DNA of 64,000 nucleotides from positions 1-64,000 of the forward strand of contig CAZOPF010000006.1 in the NCBI GenBank assembly GCA_964581605.1. The letters are read 5' to 3'. Shown here piece after piece: positions 41,589 through 50,966 of this stretch. The DNA is from CAADGU01 sp964581605. Lineage in GTDB: Bacteria; Chloroflexota; Anaerolineae; Promineifilales; Promineifilaceae. Under the pieces are notes generated by a model. The model was given only the letters and a program-made list of their open reading frames with translations, had not been told where the DNA came from and made no database searches. How positions within the stretch are numbered: the stretch's first letter is position 1; each line of letters starts with the position of its first letter. Position numbers and translations under genes: made by a program.

Positions 41589-42708
41589 GATGGGTGTTTA
41601 CGGCCGTAGTGGGCATCGGCTGCATGGCGTCAGCATACTGTTTAATAACCAGATTCACGGCAAAACGCTGGCTACTCTGTTTCCCCTGCCGCGCCAGCCG
41701 TCGCCGCCAATCGGGGATATCCAATAGCCGGTTTATCTGTTCAACCAAGGCGGCCACATCATTCACGGGGATCAAAATGCCATCTTGTTCTGGGGTAATA
41801 ATTTCATGGGGGCCGGCGGGGCAGTCAGTGGAGATCACGGCCGTGCCACAGGCCATTGCCTGAATCAATGCCCCCGGCAACCCTTCATGCCAGGAGGACA
41901 GCACAAAAACAGTCGCCCGCGCCATATACTTGAACGGGTTCTTATCAAAACCAGGCAACCAGACATCATCCGCAATCTGGAGTTCGTCTGCCTGGGTTAA
42001 CAACTCGGCCCGCAGCGGCCCTTCCCCCAAAATAAGTAACCGCGCCGGGCGCTGCACCCGCACCTGGGCAAAAGCGCGGAGGAGCATGGCAAAATTCTTT
42101 TGCACTACCAACCGCCCGACACCCAGGATGATGGGTACCTCGTCGTGAAACCAGGGGTGATCTACCGGTTCTTGAGCCAACGCGGACAACGATTCATCCA
42201 CCACCGGATTGTAAATGACCTGGATACGTTGTGGCGGCAAGTGCAGCTTTTCTACCATGTCTTGTTTAACGCCCTGAGAGACGGCCGTTAGCTCATCTGC
42301 ATAGGGATAGAGTAATCGTTGTGTCCAAACCATCAGCCGCCGCTTCCAGGTCAGTTTGCTGTGGTAGAGAATGTTGCGTTCGGAAAGCACCAAGCGCAGT
42401 GGAACTTGCGCCAGCCATCTGGCAATAACGGCCGGGCCATTTGTGCCCCCTGGCGAAAACAACACATCCGGCCGTTCACGGCGCAGTAAACGGGCCAATG
42501 ACCACCAGCACGTCCACAAATTCCGTGCGCCTAACACATGCACTGTCACATCTGGCGGCACATCGGCCAACAGTTCTCCTTCGCGGCGCAGCAGCACCAG
42601 GGAGAGGTCAAACCGGGTACGGTCAAGTTTTTGCAACAAGGTTAAGGTGACACGCTCGGCCCCGCCCTGCCCCAATGTCGGCCGCACGATGAACAGTTTA
42701 CAGACCAT
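41575..42708 (-). CDS. GT4 glycosyltransferase, PglH/PglJ-like
   Basis: 377 aa. Starts VCKLFIVRPTLGQGGAERVT, the GGAER loop typical of PglH/PglJ and WbnH enzymes; donor domain ILGVGRLVVQKNFAMLLRAF, EX7E motif EGLPGALIQA and then CGTAVISTDCPAGPHEII, a subfamily mark for GalNAc or similar HexNAc donors. Adds a HexNAc to the growing lipid-linked oligosaccharide. Overlaps the next gene by 14 bp and the previous gene by 11 bp. Confidence 0.88.
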   Translation of the reverse strand: MVCKLFIVRPTLGQGGAERVTLTLLQKLDRTRFDLSLVLLRREGELLADVPPDVTVHVLGARNLWTCWWSLARLLRRERPDVLFSPGGTNGPAVIARWLAQVPLRLVLSERNILYHSKLTWKRRLMVWTQRLLYPYADELTAVSQGVKQDMVEKLHLPPQRIQVIYNPVVDESLSALAQEPVDHPWFHDEVPIILGVGRLVVQKNFAMLLRAFAQVRVQRPARLLILGEGPLRAELLTQADELQIADDVWLPGFDKNPFKYMARATVFVLSSWHEGLPGALIQAMACGTAVISTDCPAGPHEIITPEQDGILIPVNDVAALVEQINRLLDIPDWRRRLARQGKQSSQRFAVNLVIKQYADAMQPMPTTAVNTHHAVH

Positions 42709-43822
42709 GCAATACCTTGCGGGCGCGGGCAGCCCAGGTGTAATTTGCCATTAACTCTTGCCGGGCCGCCTGCCCCAGCCGCTGGCGCAAGTCATGGTCG
42801 GCAATGAGGCGGGTCACGGCCGTAGCCCACCCCGCCACATCTTCCGGCGCTACCAGCAACGCATTTTGCTCGTGTATTAACACTTCGCGCAAGACAGGCA
42901 GGTCTGAAGCGACTATCGCCTTGCCGGCTGCCATATATTCAAACAACTTCATAGGCGACATCCACCGGCTAATATCCTGGCTGCCGGTTGCGCCAACCAC
43001 CTGGCGCAGCGGTGGCAGCAGCAAAATGTCTTGCTTTTGGTAACAGTCGGCCAGTTGGGAGGGGGGAATAAAACCATGCAAAACCAGGTTGGGCGGCAAT
43101 CCGGCCGTTTGCCAGGCTTGCCTATCCTTTTCTGTGCCGCCAATCACATCAATAAGTTGTCCGGGCAGCTGCCGGGCCAATGAAGTGACAATTTCCATCC
43201 CCTTGCCAGGGTAAAGGTGGCCGATATAAGCAATGTGAACACGGCCGTTATCCTCCCCTGCTTTATTTACACTGCCCCCACGCGCCACGTCTGCGCCGTC
43301 ATGCGCCACCACCACATCCCCCTGGGCGGGCAACAAACCGGCACAGGCAAAATCATCCGCCAGGGCTTGCGAAATAAGCACCAATCGGCGGCAACGGGGG
43401 CTGTGCAACATCTGCCGCATGAGCCATCGCCCCAGACGGCCGGTTGGTAAACCATGCGCCTCAAACAAAAAGGGGATACCTCGACGGGCCGCTAACCAGC
43501 CGCCCCATAAGTCCCGGCTATAAACAAAGGGGGCCTCATCTGGCCGCGCCCACTGCCGCAGCAGCCGCCATTGCGCCCAGGCATACGGCAGCCCACCACC
43601 CCTTTTCGCCGGGCGCGGCAGCTTCATGATGGCAAATACTGGTTCAACACCATAAAAAGCAAAATCATCAACCACCCCTGGCTCCTGACGCGAGGCACAT
43701 TCTTTGGTAACCAATGTCACCTGATGCCCGGCGCCGGCCAATGCGTCACACATTTTCATTACCTGGATGCTGCTGGCCCGCCGTGACGGAACGTAAGAGG
43801 CGGAAAGGTAAAGGAGGTGCAT
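42698..43822 (-). CDS. GT4 glycosyltransferase
   Basis: 374 aa. Acceptor domain begins MHLLYLSASYVPSRRASSIQ with the S-S-I-Q loop; donor domain HIAYIGHLYPGKGMEIVTSL and later DISRWMSPMKLFEYMAAGKA, with the E-rich signature MKLFEYMAAGKAIVASDLP in place of the commoner EG...E. This variant is typical of GT4 members acting in exopolysaccharide loci. AAGGAGG site upstream of the ATG. First of a run of overlapping genes down to 39070; preceded by 280 bp holding a 130-bp palindromic element. Confidence 0.86.
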   Translation of the reverse strand: MHLLYLSASYVPSRRASSIQVMKMCDALAGAGHQVTLVTKECASRQEPGVVDDFAFYGVEPVFAIMKLPRPAKRGGGLPYAWAQWRLLRQWARPDEAPFVYSRDLWGGWLAARRGIPFLFEAHGLPTGRLGRWLMRQMLHSPRCRRLVLISQALADDFACAGLLPAQGDVVVAHDGADVARGGSVNKAGEDNGRVHIAYIGHLYPGKGMEIVTSLARQLPGQLIDVIGGTEKDRQAWQTAGLPPNLVLHGFIPPSQLADCYQKQDILLLPPLRQVVGATGSQDISRWMSPMKLFEYMAAGKAIVASDLPVLREVLIHEQNALLVAPEDVAGWATAVTRLIADHDLRQRLGQAARQELMANYTWAARARKVLHGL

Positions 43823-43849
43823 GGTGAAAGATGGGAGAGTGAAGAATGG

Positions 43850-43979
43850 TTAGTGTCACGAAGTTTTCGCCACCCCCTTGAGACTACAACGGATGGAGAA
43901 ACAAGCAGATAAATTTCCAGAGAGGAATCCGTTGATTTCTTTATCCGTTGTAGTTATGGCGAAAAACTAATGACACTAA
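43850..43979. repeat. 130-bp palindromic element
   Basis: Outer arms TTAGTGTCACGAAG... and ...CTAATGACACTAA (23 bp, three mismatches), inner arms GACTACAACGGATGGAGAAA and TTGATTTCTTTATCCGTTGTAG (imperfect). The inner right arm is the inverse of the CTACAACAGATAAAGAAATC word beside the first assembly gap. The rest of the 43823-44102 interval holds only a short GGTGGCT/AGCCACC hairpin near 44079-44112; no gene seen. Confidence 0.8.
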
Positions 43980-44102
43980 CGAATGAGGGCTAGAGGGTGA
44001 TGTGGGGGGTGTTGAGTTCAAAGGAAATGATATAGGCAGCAGCTCGCTATGATAAATGAAAATAGGAGTTGGTTGCTGGTGGCTGGTACAAGCGCCTACC
44101 TC

Positions 44103-45257
44103 CTAGCCACCTGCCCTTATGCTCATAGGAGCAGTGGGGTTGGCGCCGGGATAAGTGAGCGATTGGAAGAATGAGCGGAGCCTGGTGGCTAAGAGGGGCC
44201 AGGCCAGGTTTTCTTCGGCAAAGGCACGGGCAGCCTGGCCTAACTGCTGGCGTAAGGTGTGGTCCTTTAGCTTTAACAGTGCTTCGACCATCGCCTCTAC
44301 AGAGCCGGGCGGTATGACCAGGGCTGTTTTGCCATGCTGCGCCAGTTGGCCGGCTTCGCCTACGTCGGTGACGATGACGGCTTTGCCTAAAGCCAGTTGT
44401 TCGGAAAGTTTAGAGGGGTAGTTGTAGTGGGCGGAACGGCCGTCGGCACGCGGCGTCACCAATATGTCGGCCTGACCCAACCGGGATGGGATTTCGGCAA
44501 AGGGCAGCAGTCCGGGCAGTGTCACATTGTCCCCCAGTGCGTGAGCCAGGGCGGCCTGTTCGGGAAATGCGGCGATATTGCCAATGAGGGTAAAATGAAA
44601 TGGCTCGCCGGCTGCTACCAGCCGATTGGCCGCCTGAAGCAGGGTGGATACGCCTTGATACGGCCGAAAATTCCCGGCATAAGCCACCTGGATACGGCCG
44701 TCTGCCGGGCGCGGCGGAGAGGGGCGGAACTGTGCCAGATCCACCCCTCCCCACAACACCAGGGTCGGTTTTTGGTAAGCGGCCGCTCGTTGGGCCAGCG
44801 GGTGGCTGACTACGGTAAAGCCATCCATGCGGGGCGCATATTTCCGTTCTTCATAAGCTGCCCGCCATGACCAATAACGCCGCCAGAGCCAGCTTTGCTC
44901 CGTGCGCTCCAGCTGTTGGGACGCACGGTCGCCATGTAAATCGGCCACCAGGCGCGGTCTGCCTGGCCAATCTGGCAAGCTGCCCAGGGCAGTTAACCCT
45001 TTATGGGTTTGCCCATAGAGCAGATCGGGCTGGAAGCGATCGATACAGTGGCGCAGCTGGTTTACATCGGCCGTCTCTTCATGGAGTGATTGATGGGAGA
45101 TGGCCAGGGTTTGTTGCACGGCCGTTGACTCATCCCGGCTCAACAACAGCACATCCACCCCAGGTAGTTGCGCCAACGATTGGGCCAGATTACGTGCCCG
45201 CAACGGTGTGCCCTGGTCATGTAACACTTTGCTTCTAAATAAAACCAAAAGACGCAT
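44103..45257 (-). CDS. GT4-like glycosyltransferase
   Basis: 384 aa GT-B enzyme. N-terminal domain MRLLVLFRSKVLHDQGTPLR, with LLYGQTHKGLTALGSL and LVADLHGDRASQQLE; donor domain VAYAGNFRPYQGVSTLLQAA and DILVTPRADGRSAHYNYPSK then LSEQLALGKAVIVTDVG, where the usual EX7E is replaced by PSKLSEQLALGKA. This is a recognised variant of GT4 in polysaccharide loci. It is separated from the GT4 run by the palindromic element and lies eight bases after the flippase gene. Confidence 0.85.
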   Translation of the reverse strand: MRLLVLFRSKVLHDQGTPLRARNLAQSLAQLPGVDVLLLSRDESTAVQQTLAISHQSLHEETADVNQLRHCIDRFQPDLLYGQTHKGLTALGSLPDWPGRPRLVADLHGDRASQQLERTEQSWLWRRYWSWRAAYEERKYAPRMDGFTVVSHPLAQRAAAYQKPTLVLWGGVDLAQFRPSPPRPADGRIQVAYAGNFRPYQGVSTLLQAANRLVAAGEPFHFTLIGNIAAFPEQAALAHALGDNVTLPGLLPFAEIPSRLGQADILVTPRADGRSAHYNYPSKLSEQLALGKAVIVTDVGEAGQLAQHGKTALVIPPGSVEAMVEALLKLKDHTLRQQLGQAARAFAEENLAWPLLATRLRSFFQSLTYPGANPTAPMSIRAGG

Positions 45258-45265
45258 AACAATAA

Positions 45266-47155
45266 TTACCTGGGCAGAACTTGCTCATTTCCCGCGCCCA
45301 CCTGCAATTGCCACATGCGGGCATAAAGCCCCTGCTTTGCCAGCAGGGACTCATGCTGGCCTTGCTCAACCACCTCACCTTTGTGCATAACTAAAATCTG
45401 GTCAGCCATCACAATGGTAGATAAACGGTGGGCAATGGCGATAACGGTGCGCTGGCTGCGTAAGGTCTCGATGGCTTGCTGAATCAGTTTTTCAGAGCGG
45501 CTGTCCAGGTCGCTGGTTGCTTCATCCAAAATGAGGATGTCTGGCTGGCGCAGGATGGCTCTGGCAATCGCCAGCCGCTGGCGCTGCCCGCCTGATAGCC
45601 GGTGCCCCTGGTCGCCAATGACGGTGTCATACCCTTCGGCCAAATCTGTAATAAATTCGTGGGCGTGGGCAGCTTTAGCGGCCGTTACAATCTCTTCTGC
45701 CGTTGCCTGCAAACGGCCGAACGCGATGTTGTCCCGAATAGATGCGTTCAACACAAACGCATCCTGCCCCACCACGCCTACCTTTTCCAGCCATTGGTCC
45801 AGATCAATTTCAGATAATGGCGTCTCATCCACCAGGATCAATCCGGCCGTTGGCTCATACAGGCGCAGGAGCAGGTTGGTGATTGTGGTTTTGCCCGCAC
45901 CCGATTCGCCCACGAGCGCAACCATGCTCCCTTTGGGGATAACCAACGATAGATTCTGCACAGCCTGGCGTTCCTCTTCATGGTAGCGTAAGGAAACGTG
46001 ATGAAATGCGATGGCCGTTTGTAAACTACCAAAAGGAAGATGCCCCCGCGATTGGTATTGTTTGTCGTCGGTGCGTAAAAAATCAGCTAATCGTTCAATA
46101 AACGGCCAATTGCCGTTGATCTGCCCCCAATTTTTGTTGAGGATGGAGACACGGGGCAGCAGCCGGTACATGGTAAAAAGATAGGTTGCCAGCCGCGCCA
46201 GGGCCGCCTGAGAATCAGCCATGAAGTAGTAACCAACGATGAGGAAAATGGCGATGCCTAATACAGAGGTGGAATCTATGAGCGGGGAAAGGGAAGCCTG
46301 CCATAAAAGGCCACGACGTTTGGCCTTTACACCTTTCTCTATGGCCGTGTCCACTCGTTCAATGGCGTACTGTTCGCGGGCAAAGGTGCGCACCAGGCGA
46401 AAGCCATAAACGAATTCGACGGTGCGCTCGTTGAGTTTTACACTGTATTGGCGGAATTTGCGGGAAACGGCGCGAATACGCCCGGTGATTCGCCGCATGA
46501 CCAACGAAAGCAGTAGCAAGGCGATAACGGCCGCAACCGTCATCTGCCAGGAGAGCCATAACAGCACAAAAACGTAGGCGGCCATGAGCATGCCCTGGCT
46601 CAATATGGCGTTCAGCCGGTCTATTGCCAGGCCAATATAGTTGACCTGTTCGTTATAGCTGGCCAGGTCGCCGGCTTTATAGGTGCTGACCTGGGGGTAA
46701 CTAAAAGCCATGATTTGCCGGAAGACGCGGCGGCGAACGTCGCCTTCAACGTCGGCACGCAAGTATGCCGTGGCGGCTTCGCCCATAAATTCGGCACTAC
46801 TGCGCAAGAGTTGGCTGGCTACGGCCAGGGCAATGAGGATGAAGAAAACGCCCTGACGGCCGACGGCCGTGAACAATGGCTGCATCAGTTCCCCTGATTG
46901 ACCCAACCCGGCAACGGCCGCCTGGCTGCCAACGGTTAACACTTGCAGCGCCAGGGCAAATATGCCCAGGGTAACGCCTTCAAACACGGCCGCCAGTAAT
47001 GCGCCCACCAATGCCAGCAAAACGAGCTTTTTATGTTGGAAACAGATTTTCAGAAAGAAGGCAAGGGTACGCCTATCCTCAGCAGAGAGGGAACGAGCGA
47101 GAAGGTGTAGCGGCCGTTCTCCTTCTGGATGGGCGTGCGCTTTTGCAGAATTCAT
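45266..47155 (-). CDS. ABC exporter, PglK/MsbA-like lipid-linked oligosaccharide flippase
   Basis: 629 aa half-transporter. Six helices in residues ~35-340, then the nucleotide-binding domain: Walker A VGESGAGKTTITNLLLRLY, signature LSGGQRQRLAIARAIL, Walker B ILILDEATSDLDSRSEK and H-loop IAIAHRLSTI. In Campylobacter the pgl locus contains PglK, an ABC flippase that turns the finished undecaprenyl-diphospho-oligosaccharide outward; location inside this pgl-like set makes the same role likely. The other option is a general lipid or drug exporter. No separate Wzx is seen nearby. Confidence 0.88.
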   Translation of the reverse strand: MNSAKAHAHPEGERPLHLLARSLSAEDRRTLAFFLKICFQHKKLVLLALVGALLAAVFEGVTLGIFALALQVLTVGSQAAVAGLGQSGELMQPLFTAVGRQGVFFILIALAVASQLLRSSAEFMGEAATAYLRADVEGDVRRRVFRQIMAFSYPQVSTYKAGDLASYNEQVNYIGLAIDRLNAILSQGMLMAAYVFVLLWLSWQMTVAAVIALLLLSLVMRRITGRIRAVSRKFRQYSVKLNERTVEFVYGFRLVRTFAREQYAIERVDTAIEKGVKAKRRGLLWQASLSPLIDSTSVLGIAIFLIVGYYFMADSQAALARLATYLFTMYRLLPRVSILNKNWGQINGNWPFIERLADFLRTDDKQYQSRGHLPFGSLQTAIAFHHVSLRYHEEERQAVQNLSLVIPKGSMVALVGESGAGKTTITNLLLRLYEPTAGLILVDETPLSEIDLDQWLEKVGVVGQDAFVLNASIRDNIAFGRLQATAEEIVTAAKAAHAHEFITDLAEGYDTVIGDQGHRLSGGQRQRLAIARAILRQPDILILDEATSDLDSRSEKLIQQAIETLRSQRTVIAIAHRLSTIVMADQILVMHKGEVVEQGQHESLLAKQGLYARMWQLQVGAGNEQVLPR

Positions 47156-47200
47156 TTGTTTGCTATTTCTCGTTCCTTCTCAATCTGGATTGTCCACGTT

Positions 47201-48250
47201 TTAGGATTGCAGGTGAACGCGCTGCGCCAGTTCTATGAGAATATCATCCAGCGAGTGGGTGATTTCCCAGCCCGGATAATCGGTTTGGAAACGGGTAAGG
47301 TTGCTGATGTAACAGATATGGTCTCCTTGCCTGGCCTGTGCCACATATTCGGTCTTGAGTTTTTTACCAATTAACGCTTCATACCGGGCTATGGCTTCGA
47401 GCAAGGAGATGCTGTTGGCACGGCCGCCGCCCAGGTTATAGACGGCACCGGCTTTGGGGTTTTGGTAGAAGGCCATAAAGGCGGTGCAGACATCGTAACT
47501 GTGAATGTTGTCTCGCACCTGTTTGCCCTTGTAACCATAGATGCGGTAGGTGCGCTCTTCATGGGTGGCGCGGGCCAGATAAGCCAGGAAACCATGCAGT
47601 TCGGCGCCGGCATGGTTGGAACCGGTCAGGCAGCCGCCCCGAAAACAGACGGTGGGCATGTTAAAGTAACGGCCGTATTCCTGCACCAGCACATCGGCGG
47701 CCGTTTTAGACGCGCCAAAGAGGCTGTGCATGGTCGCATCTATGCGGCAATTTTCGTCAATGCCATCAAAGTCGGCGGGGTCAGCATAATCGTAGCGGTT
47801 CTCCAGTTCGATTAACGGCCGTTCATTCGGCGCATCACCATACACCTTATTGGTACTCATAAAGATAAAGGGGGCTTCGGGCGCATAACGGCGCATGGCC
47901 TCTAACAAATTCAAAGTACCTACGGCGTTCACATCAAAATCGTCAAACGGCCGTTCTTTAGCCAGATCATGGGAGGGCTGGGCCGCACAATGCACCAGCA
48001 AGGCGGGTTTCAGTTCCTCAACCAGGGACAGGATGGCCGCCCGATCCCGAATATCCAGGTCGTGATGGCTAAAATGGCGTGTACTCAATTGCAACCGTGC
48101 CAGGTTCCAGGTGGTGTCGCCATCCGGGCCAAAAAAGTCACGCCGCATGTTGTTGTCTACACCATGCACCTGCCAGCCCTGGGCATCAAAAAAGGCGACT
48201 GCTTCGGAACCAATTAAGCCACTGCTACCGGTAATAATCGCTTTTTTCAT
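47201..48250 (-). CDS. CDP-paratose/tyvelose 2-epimerase-like SDR
   Basis: 349 aa extended SDR. Rossmann motif ITGSSGLIGSEAVAFF, then the family stretch GVDNNMRRDFFGPDGDTTWN, catalytic STNKVYGDAPNERP and the later FGASKTAADVLVQEYGRY region holding a Tyr/Lys pair candidate. That pattern is close to CDP-paratose 2-epimerase (RfbE). I chose the ATG at 48250, which overlaps the sulfotransferase stop as TGATG; a TTG one codon earlier is possible. No other CDP-dideoxyhexose genes are seen, so it may act on another nucleotide sugar. Confidence 0.85.
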   Translation of the reverse strand: MKKAIITGSSGLIGSEAVAFFDAQGWQVHGVDNNMRRDFFGPDGDTTWNLARLQLSTRHFSHHDLDIRDRAAILSLVEELKPALLVHCAAQPSHDLAKERPFDDFDVNAVGTLNLLEAMRRYAPEAPFIFMSTNKVYGDAPNERPLIELENRYDYADPADFDGIDENCRIDATMHSLFGASKTAADVLVQEYGRYFNMPTVCFRGGCLTGSNHAGAELHGFLAYLARATHEERTYRIYGYKGKQVRDNIHSYDVCTAFMAFYQNPKAGAVYNLGGGRANSISLLEAIARYEALIGKKLKTEYVAQARQGDHICYISNLTRFQTDYPGWEITHSLDDILIELAQRVHLQS

Positions 48251-49149
48251 CAACTAACACTCTCTATTGCATGTTCGGGAATCTGGATGGGTGGGTCAAT
48301 TAAAATATTCGCCTGTTTCAAGCGAGCGACGGCCGTCCGCATCGTTTCTGGCTGCAAAACTGATTGGTACTGGTTGGTACGGCCGTCGCGTGTAAACTCA
48401 AACCCTTCAACCAATTTTCCAGACCGGGCAATACCGGCTAACTGCCCGGCTTCTCGCCCCATTTGCTGCACCTGCCGAATATCAGACAGGGCAATGCTCT
48501 GGCGCAAGGCGGCTTCATGTACCTCCCAATCCAAAGCCAGAAAGAGCCGATGAAATTCGGCATAAGCGTCCTGTTTCAACCGTTCATAACAGAGCGTCGC
48601 CACACTTTTCGGGGCCGTTTTTTGGTAATGGCCTATCCAACGGCCAAGCCTGTCTAACACAAAATAATCCACCTGCGCCATCTTCTCCCGCTGCCAGGGC
48701 GGAAAATAGCCAAAAGGAGTCGGCCGCGACCGATGCCAGTGATAATATGAAATTAAGGCGTCCAGCGGATTGCGGTATAAATGAATAACCCGGAAATAGC
48801 TGAATGTTTTTTGGTAAGAATCATGGGTGTAGAAAAATGCGGGGAAACCGGGCGCAAAGGGAGATAGCGGCCATGCGCCTAAAAAGTGGGGGCTGATATC
48901 ATTCAATTGGGAATAAGTCAGGGTACATTCTGCCCTATTCACCAGGATGTTGAAGTAATTGAACAAGATGAAGCGTGTCCAGGTATTGCCGCTTTTTTCA
49001 TGGCCGGAGAGGAGGATGGGTGCGGATATGCCCGATTCACCTAACTGGCGGATCGTCTGGCGTTGGTAATAGCCACGTTTGAGGCTCTGGTTGTACCATC
49101 TTTTGAATCGTTTGTAGCCAAATTTGGCGCTTTCATAGAACAATGTCAT
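48250..49149 (-). CDS. PAPS-dependent sulfotransferase 1
   Basis: 299 aa sulfotransfer_1-type enzyme. PAPS 5'-phosphosulfate loop ILLSGHEKSGNTWTRFIL near residue 48 and 3'-phosphate motif VIHLYRNPLDALISYYHW near 125 are both intact. Cytosolic; transfers sulfate to a hydroxyl of a saccharide or lipid. It is the last of four successive sulfotransferase genes (transcription order 50963, 50025, 49174, 48250), divergent from each other, and its stop overlaps the epimerase start. Confidence 0.88.
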   Translation of the reverse strand: MTLFYESAKFGYKRFKRWYNQSLKRGYYQRQTIRQLGESGISAPILLSGHEKSGNTWTRFILFNYFNILVNRAECTLTYSQLNDISPHFLGAWPLSPFAPGFPAFFYTHDSYQKTFSYFRVIHLYRNPLDALISYYHWHRSRPTPFGYFPPWQREKMAQVDYFVLDRLGRWIGHYQKTAPKSVATLCYERLKQDAYAEFHRLFLALDWEVHEAALRQSIALSDIRQVQQMGREAGQLAGIARSGKLVEGFEFTRDGRTNQYQSVLQPETMRTAVARLKQANILIDPPIQIPEHAIESVS

Positions 49150-49173
49150 GGAGTTGATATGGCTTACCCCACA

Positions 49174-49992
49174 CTACAAAGGATAATCAAAACGCATTAA
49201 AACATCTTTGAGTGTATCATTGAGAAACTGTATTGTTTCGCTATCCAGTTTGTCTCGAAAGCCAGATACTTTGCCAGAACGACGATGTGACGAGAGGTCT
49301 TCTGTGGCACGCGGCCGTGTTCTTTCGTAAATTTGGGCTAAGACAGTTGGTTTGATCTGAAGGTAGCGCGTGAGATCAGTGGCAAAGTGATCCCAGCTTT
49401 CGATCATGTCTTCGTATTTGAGCAGAACAGTTCTCTGGCAAGCATCTAGCAGGTTGCCGGCCGTTTCAAAATTTGCGCGGATGGGGGTGGCCGTGGTTCG
49501 CGCATACTCTTGCAATGTCTTGCTCTGGATGTCATTCGCCATTTCGTCTTGTTTTTGCCGAACAACATCAACCCGGCTTCGGCCGTGTGTAAAACCAAAG
49601 GAATAATAGGCCGAAACGATGATGTCTCGTGGATCCCGCAGCAGAAATATGGCAATTTTGTCCTGAATAAAGTCTGGCTGCGAAAGTGGCTCTACAAATT
49701 CAGTGTAAACAGGGAGGGATGGCTCTGCGGACAAACGAATTGGCCCATAGATGAACCCTGTCTCTTCAAATACCAGGTTTACAACCTGGCCTTTGCTATA
49801 GAATTGCTTGGCATAATCCACATGGCGCAGCCCTACGATATTTCGCAGCACATAACCGCTGAAAAGAGAGCTGGCACATTTATGGAAGGTATAGAAGTAA
49901 ACGGATTCGTGCGCATTTTTCTGCACGCGCCACTTCACAAAATCCAATGGATGCCGTATATGTTGTCGCCAGGCGTGCGCCATTTGCTTCAT
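49174..49992 (-). CDS. PAPS-dependent sulfotransferase 2
   Basis: 272 aa from the ATG at 49992 (MKQMAHAWRQHIR); an earlier ATG at 50058 would overlap the preceding gene by 34 bp. Binding loop FYTFHKCASSLFSGYVL and 3'-phosphate motif FLLRDPRDIIVSAYYSFG are present, with the GxRxKxxGWxxxLs-like end SSHRRSGKVSGFRDKLDSET. Hence a carbohydrate- or lipid-type sulfotransferase. The T-F-H-K-C variant of the loop differs from the other three paralogues in this run, so the acceptors probably differ. Confidence 0.85.
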   Translation of the reverse strand: MKQMAHAWRQHIRHPLDFVKWRVQKNAHESVYFYTFHKCASSLFSGYVLRNIVGLRHVDYAKQFYSKGQVVNLVFEETGFIYGPIRLSAEPSLPVYTEFVEPLSQPDFIQDKIAIFLLRDPRDIIVSAYYSFGFTHGRSRVDVVRQKQDEMANDIQSKTLQEYARTTATPIRANFETAGNLLDACQRTVLLKYEDMIESWDHFATDLTRYLQIKPTVLAQIYERTRPRATEDLSSHRRSGKVSGFRDKLDSETIQFLNDTLKDVLMRFDYPL

Positions 49993-50024
49993 CACTTTCC
50001 CGGAAATCAGGCGTCTCTGATCTC

Positions 50025-50966
50025 TTATTTCCCCGGTAATACTCTTTGCACGAGCCAATTTTTGGCCTGCGCCGGTTTGTCTTTCAGGTGATGCGCCAGC
50101 GATGTGGTGGCAACCTTTGTTTGAGACGTGGGCAGGGGCAATTCCGCATATCGAAAGGGGTAATTGAACCGAAGGGCCATTGGTTTTACCTGTTCTTCAA
50201 ACTCCTTCTGTGCTTCTGCCGACCATTGGTGAATGGTGTATTTTTGTTCCCGCTTGCCCGGCCGTTTTTGGGCAATCTGTTGAAATTTGTCAGGTGACAA
50301 AGTAGAAGGCCAGCCTAAAAATTGCATAATTTCTTGATAGGAAGCAAAGGAAAAATCTTCCAATCTGGCAATTTGCCAATGGGTGGCCGGGATTTGGGCG
50401 AACTGAGCGATTACGGCCGTGTTCAACGCATTCCAATACCAGGCCAGCTTTCCCACCCGGCTTAACTGCATCCAGGAATCTCTTTCCGGGCCAACCGGTG
50501 CTAACCGGGCAAAGGGGTGATGTGGATGGCTTTCCTGGTACCAGTTAAAGCCTAACGCCTTGTTTGCATCGGTGTACACCGGGTCTGTCTCATACCATCC
50601 TTTGCCCCAGTAAGAATTAACCACCGCTTCTGGCCGCCGTACCATCAAAATAAACCTGGCCCCAAACCGTTCGTATAATTCCAACACGCTGCAAGATAAA
50701 TAAGCGCTGGCCTCAAAAGAAAAGCTCTTGTGCCGCAAATCTGCCCGAATCTCCTGCTCTTTGGTGTGTAAGAAACCGCCATGATCCACCGGCAGGTTAT
50801 ACCATTGGCAGTATCGCTGGAATGTTTCATTCAGCCGGTTGCGTTCGTGAGCGGCTGCTATGTCTGGCTCATAGGCCAATATCTGGCTGAGGAAATGGGT
50901 GCCACACCGGCCGGTGCCAATGGCAAAAGCTACCTTGTCGGTAAATTCAGGCACGGCCGTTTTCAT
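50025..50966 (-). CDS. PAPS-dependent sulfotransferase 3
   Basis: 313 aa. Binding loop FAIGTGRCGTHFLSQILAYE at residues ~13-32, 3'-phosphate region FILMVRRPEAVVNSYWGKGW near 105. The C-terminus ends with a basic stretch (AHHLKDKPAQAKNWLVQRV). Belongs to the sulfotransfer_3/NodH-like group, distinct from the two downstream paralogues. Its ATG overlaps the stop of the previous sulfotransferase gene by 4 bp. Confidence 0.86.
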   Translation of the reverse strand: MKTAVPEFTDKVAFAIGTGRCGTHFLSQILAYEPDIAAAHERNRLNETFQRYCQWYNLPVDHGGFLHTKEQEIRADLRHKSFSFEASAYLSCSVLELYERFGARFILMVRRPEAVVNSYWGKGWYETDPVYTDANKALGFNWYQESHPHHPFARLAPVGPERDSWMQLSRVGKLAWYWNALNTAVIAQFAQIPATHWQIARLEDFSFASYQEIMQFLGWPSTLSPDKFQQIAQKRPGKREQKYTIHQWSAEAQKEFEEQVKPMALRFNYPFRYAELPLPTSQTKVATTSLAHHLKDKPAQAKNWLVQRVLPGK

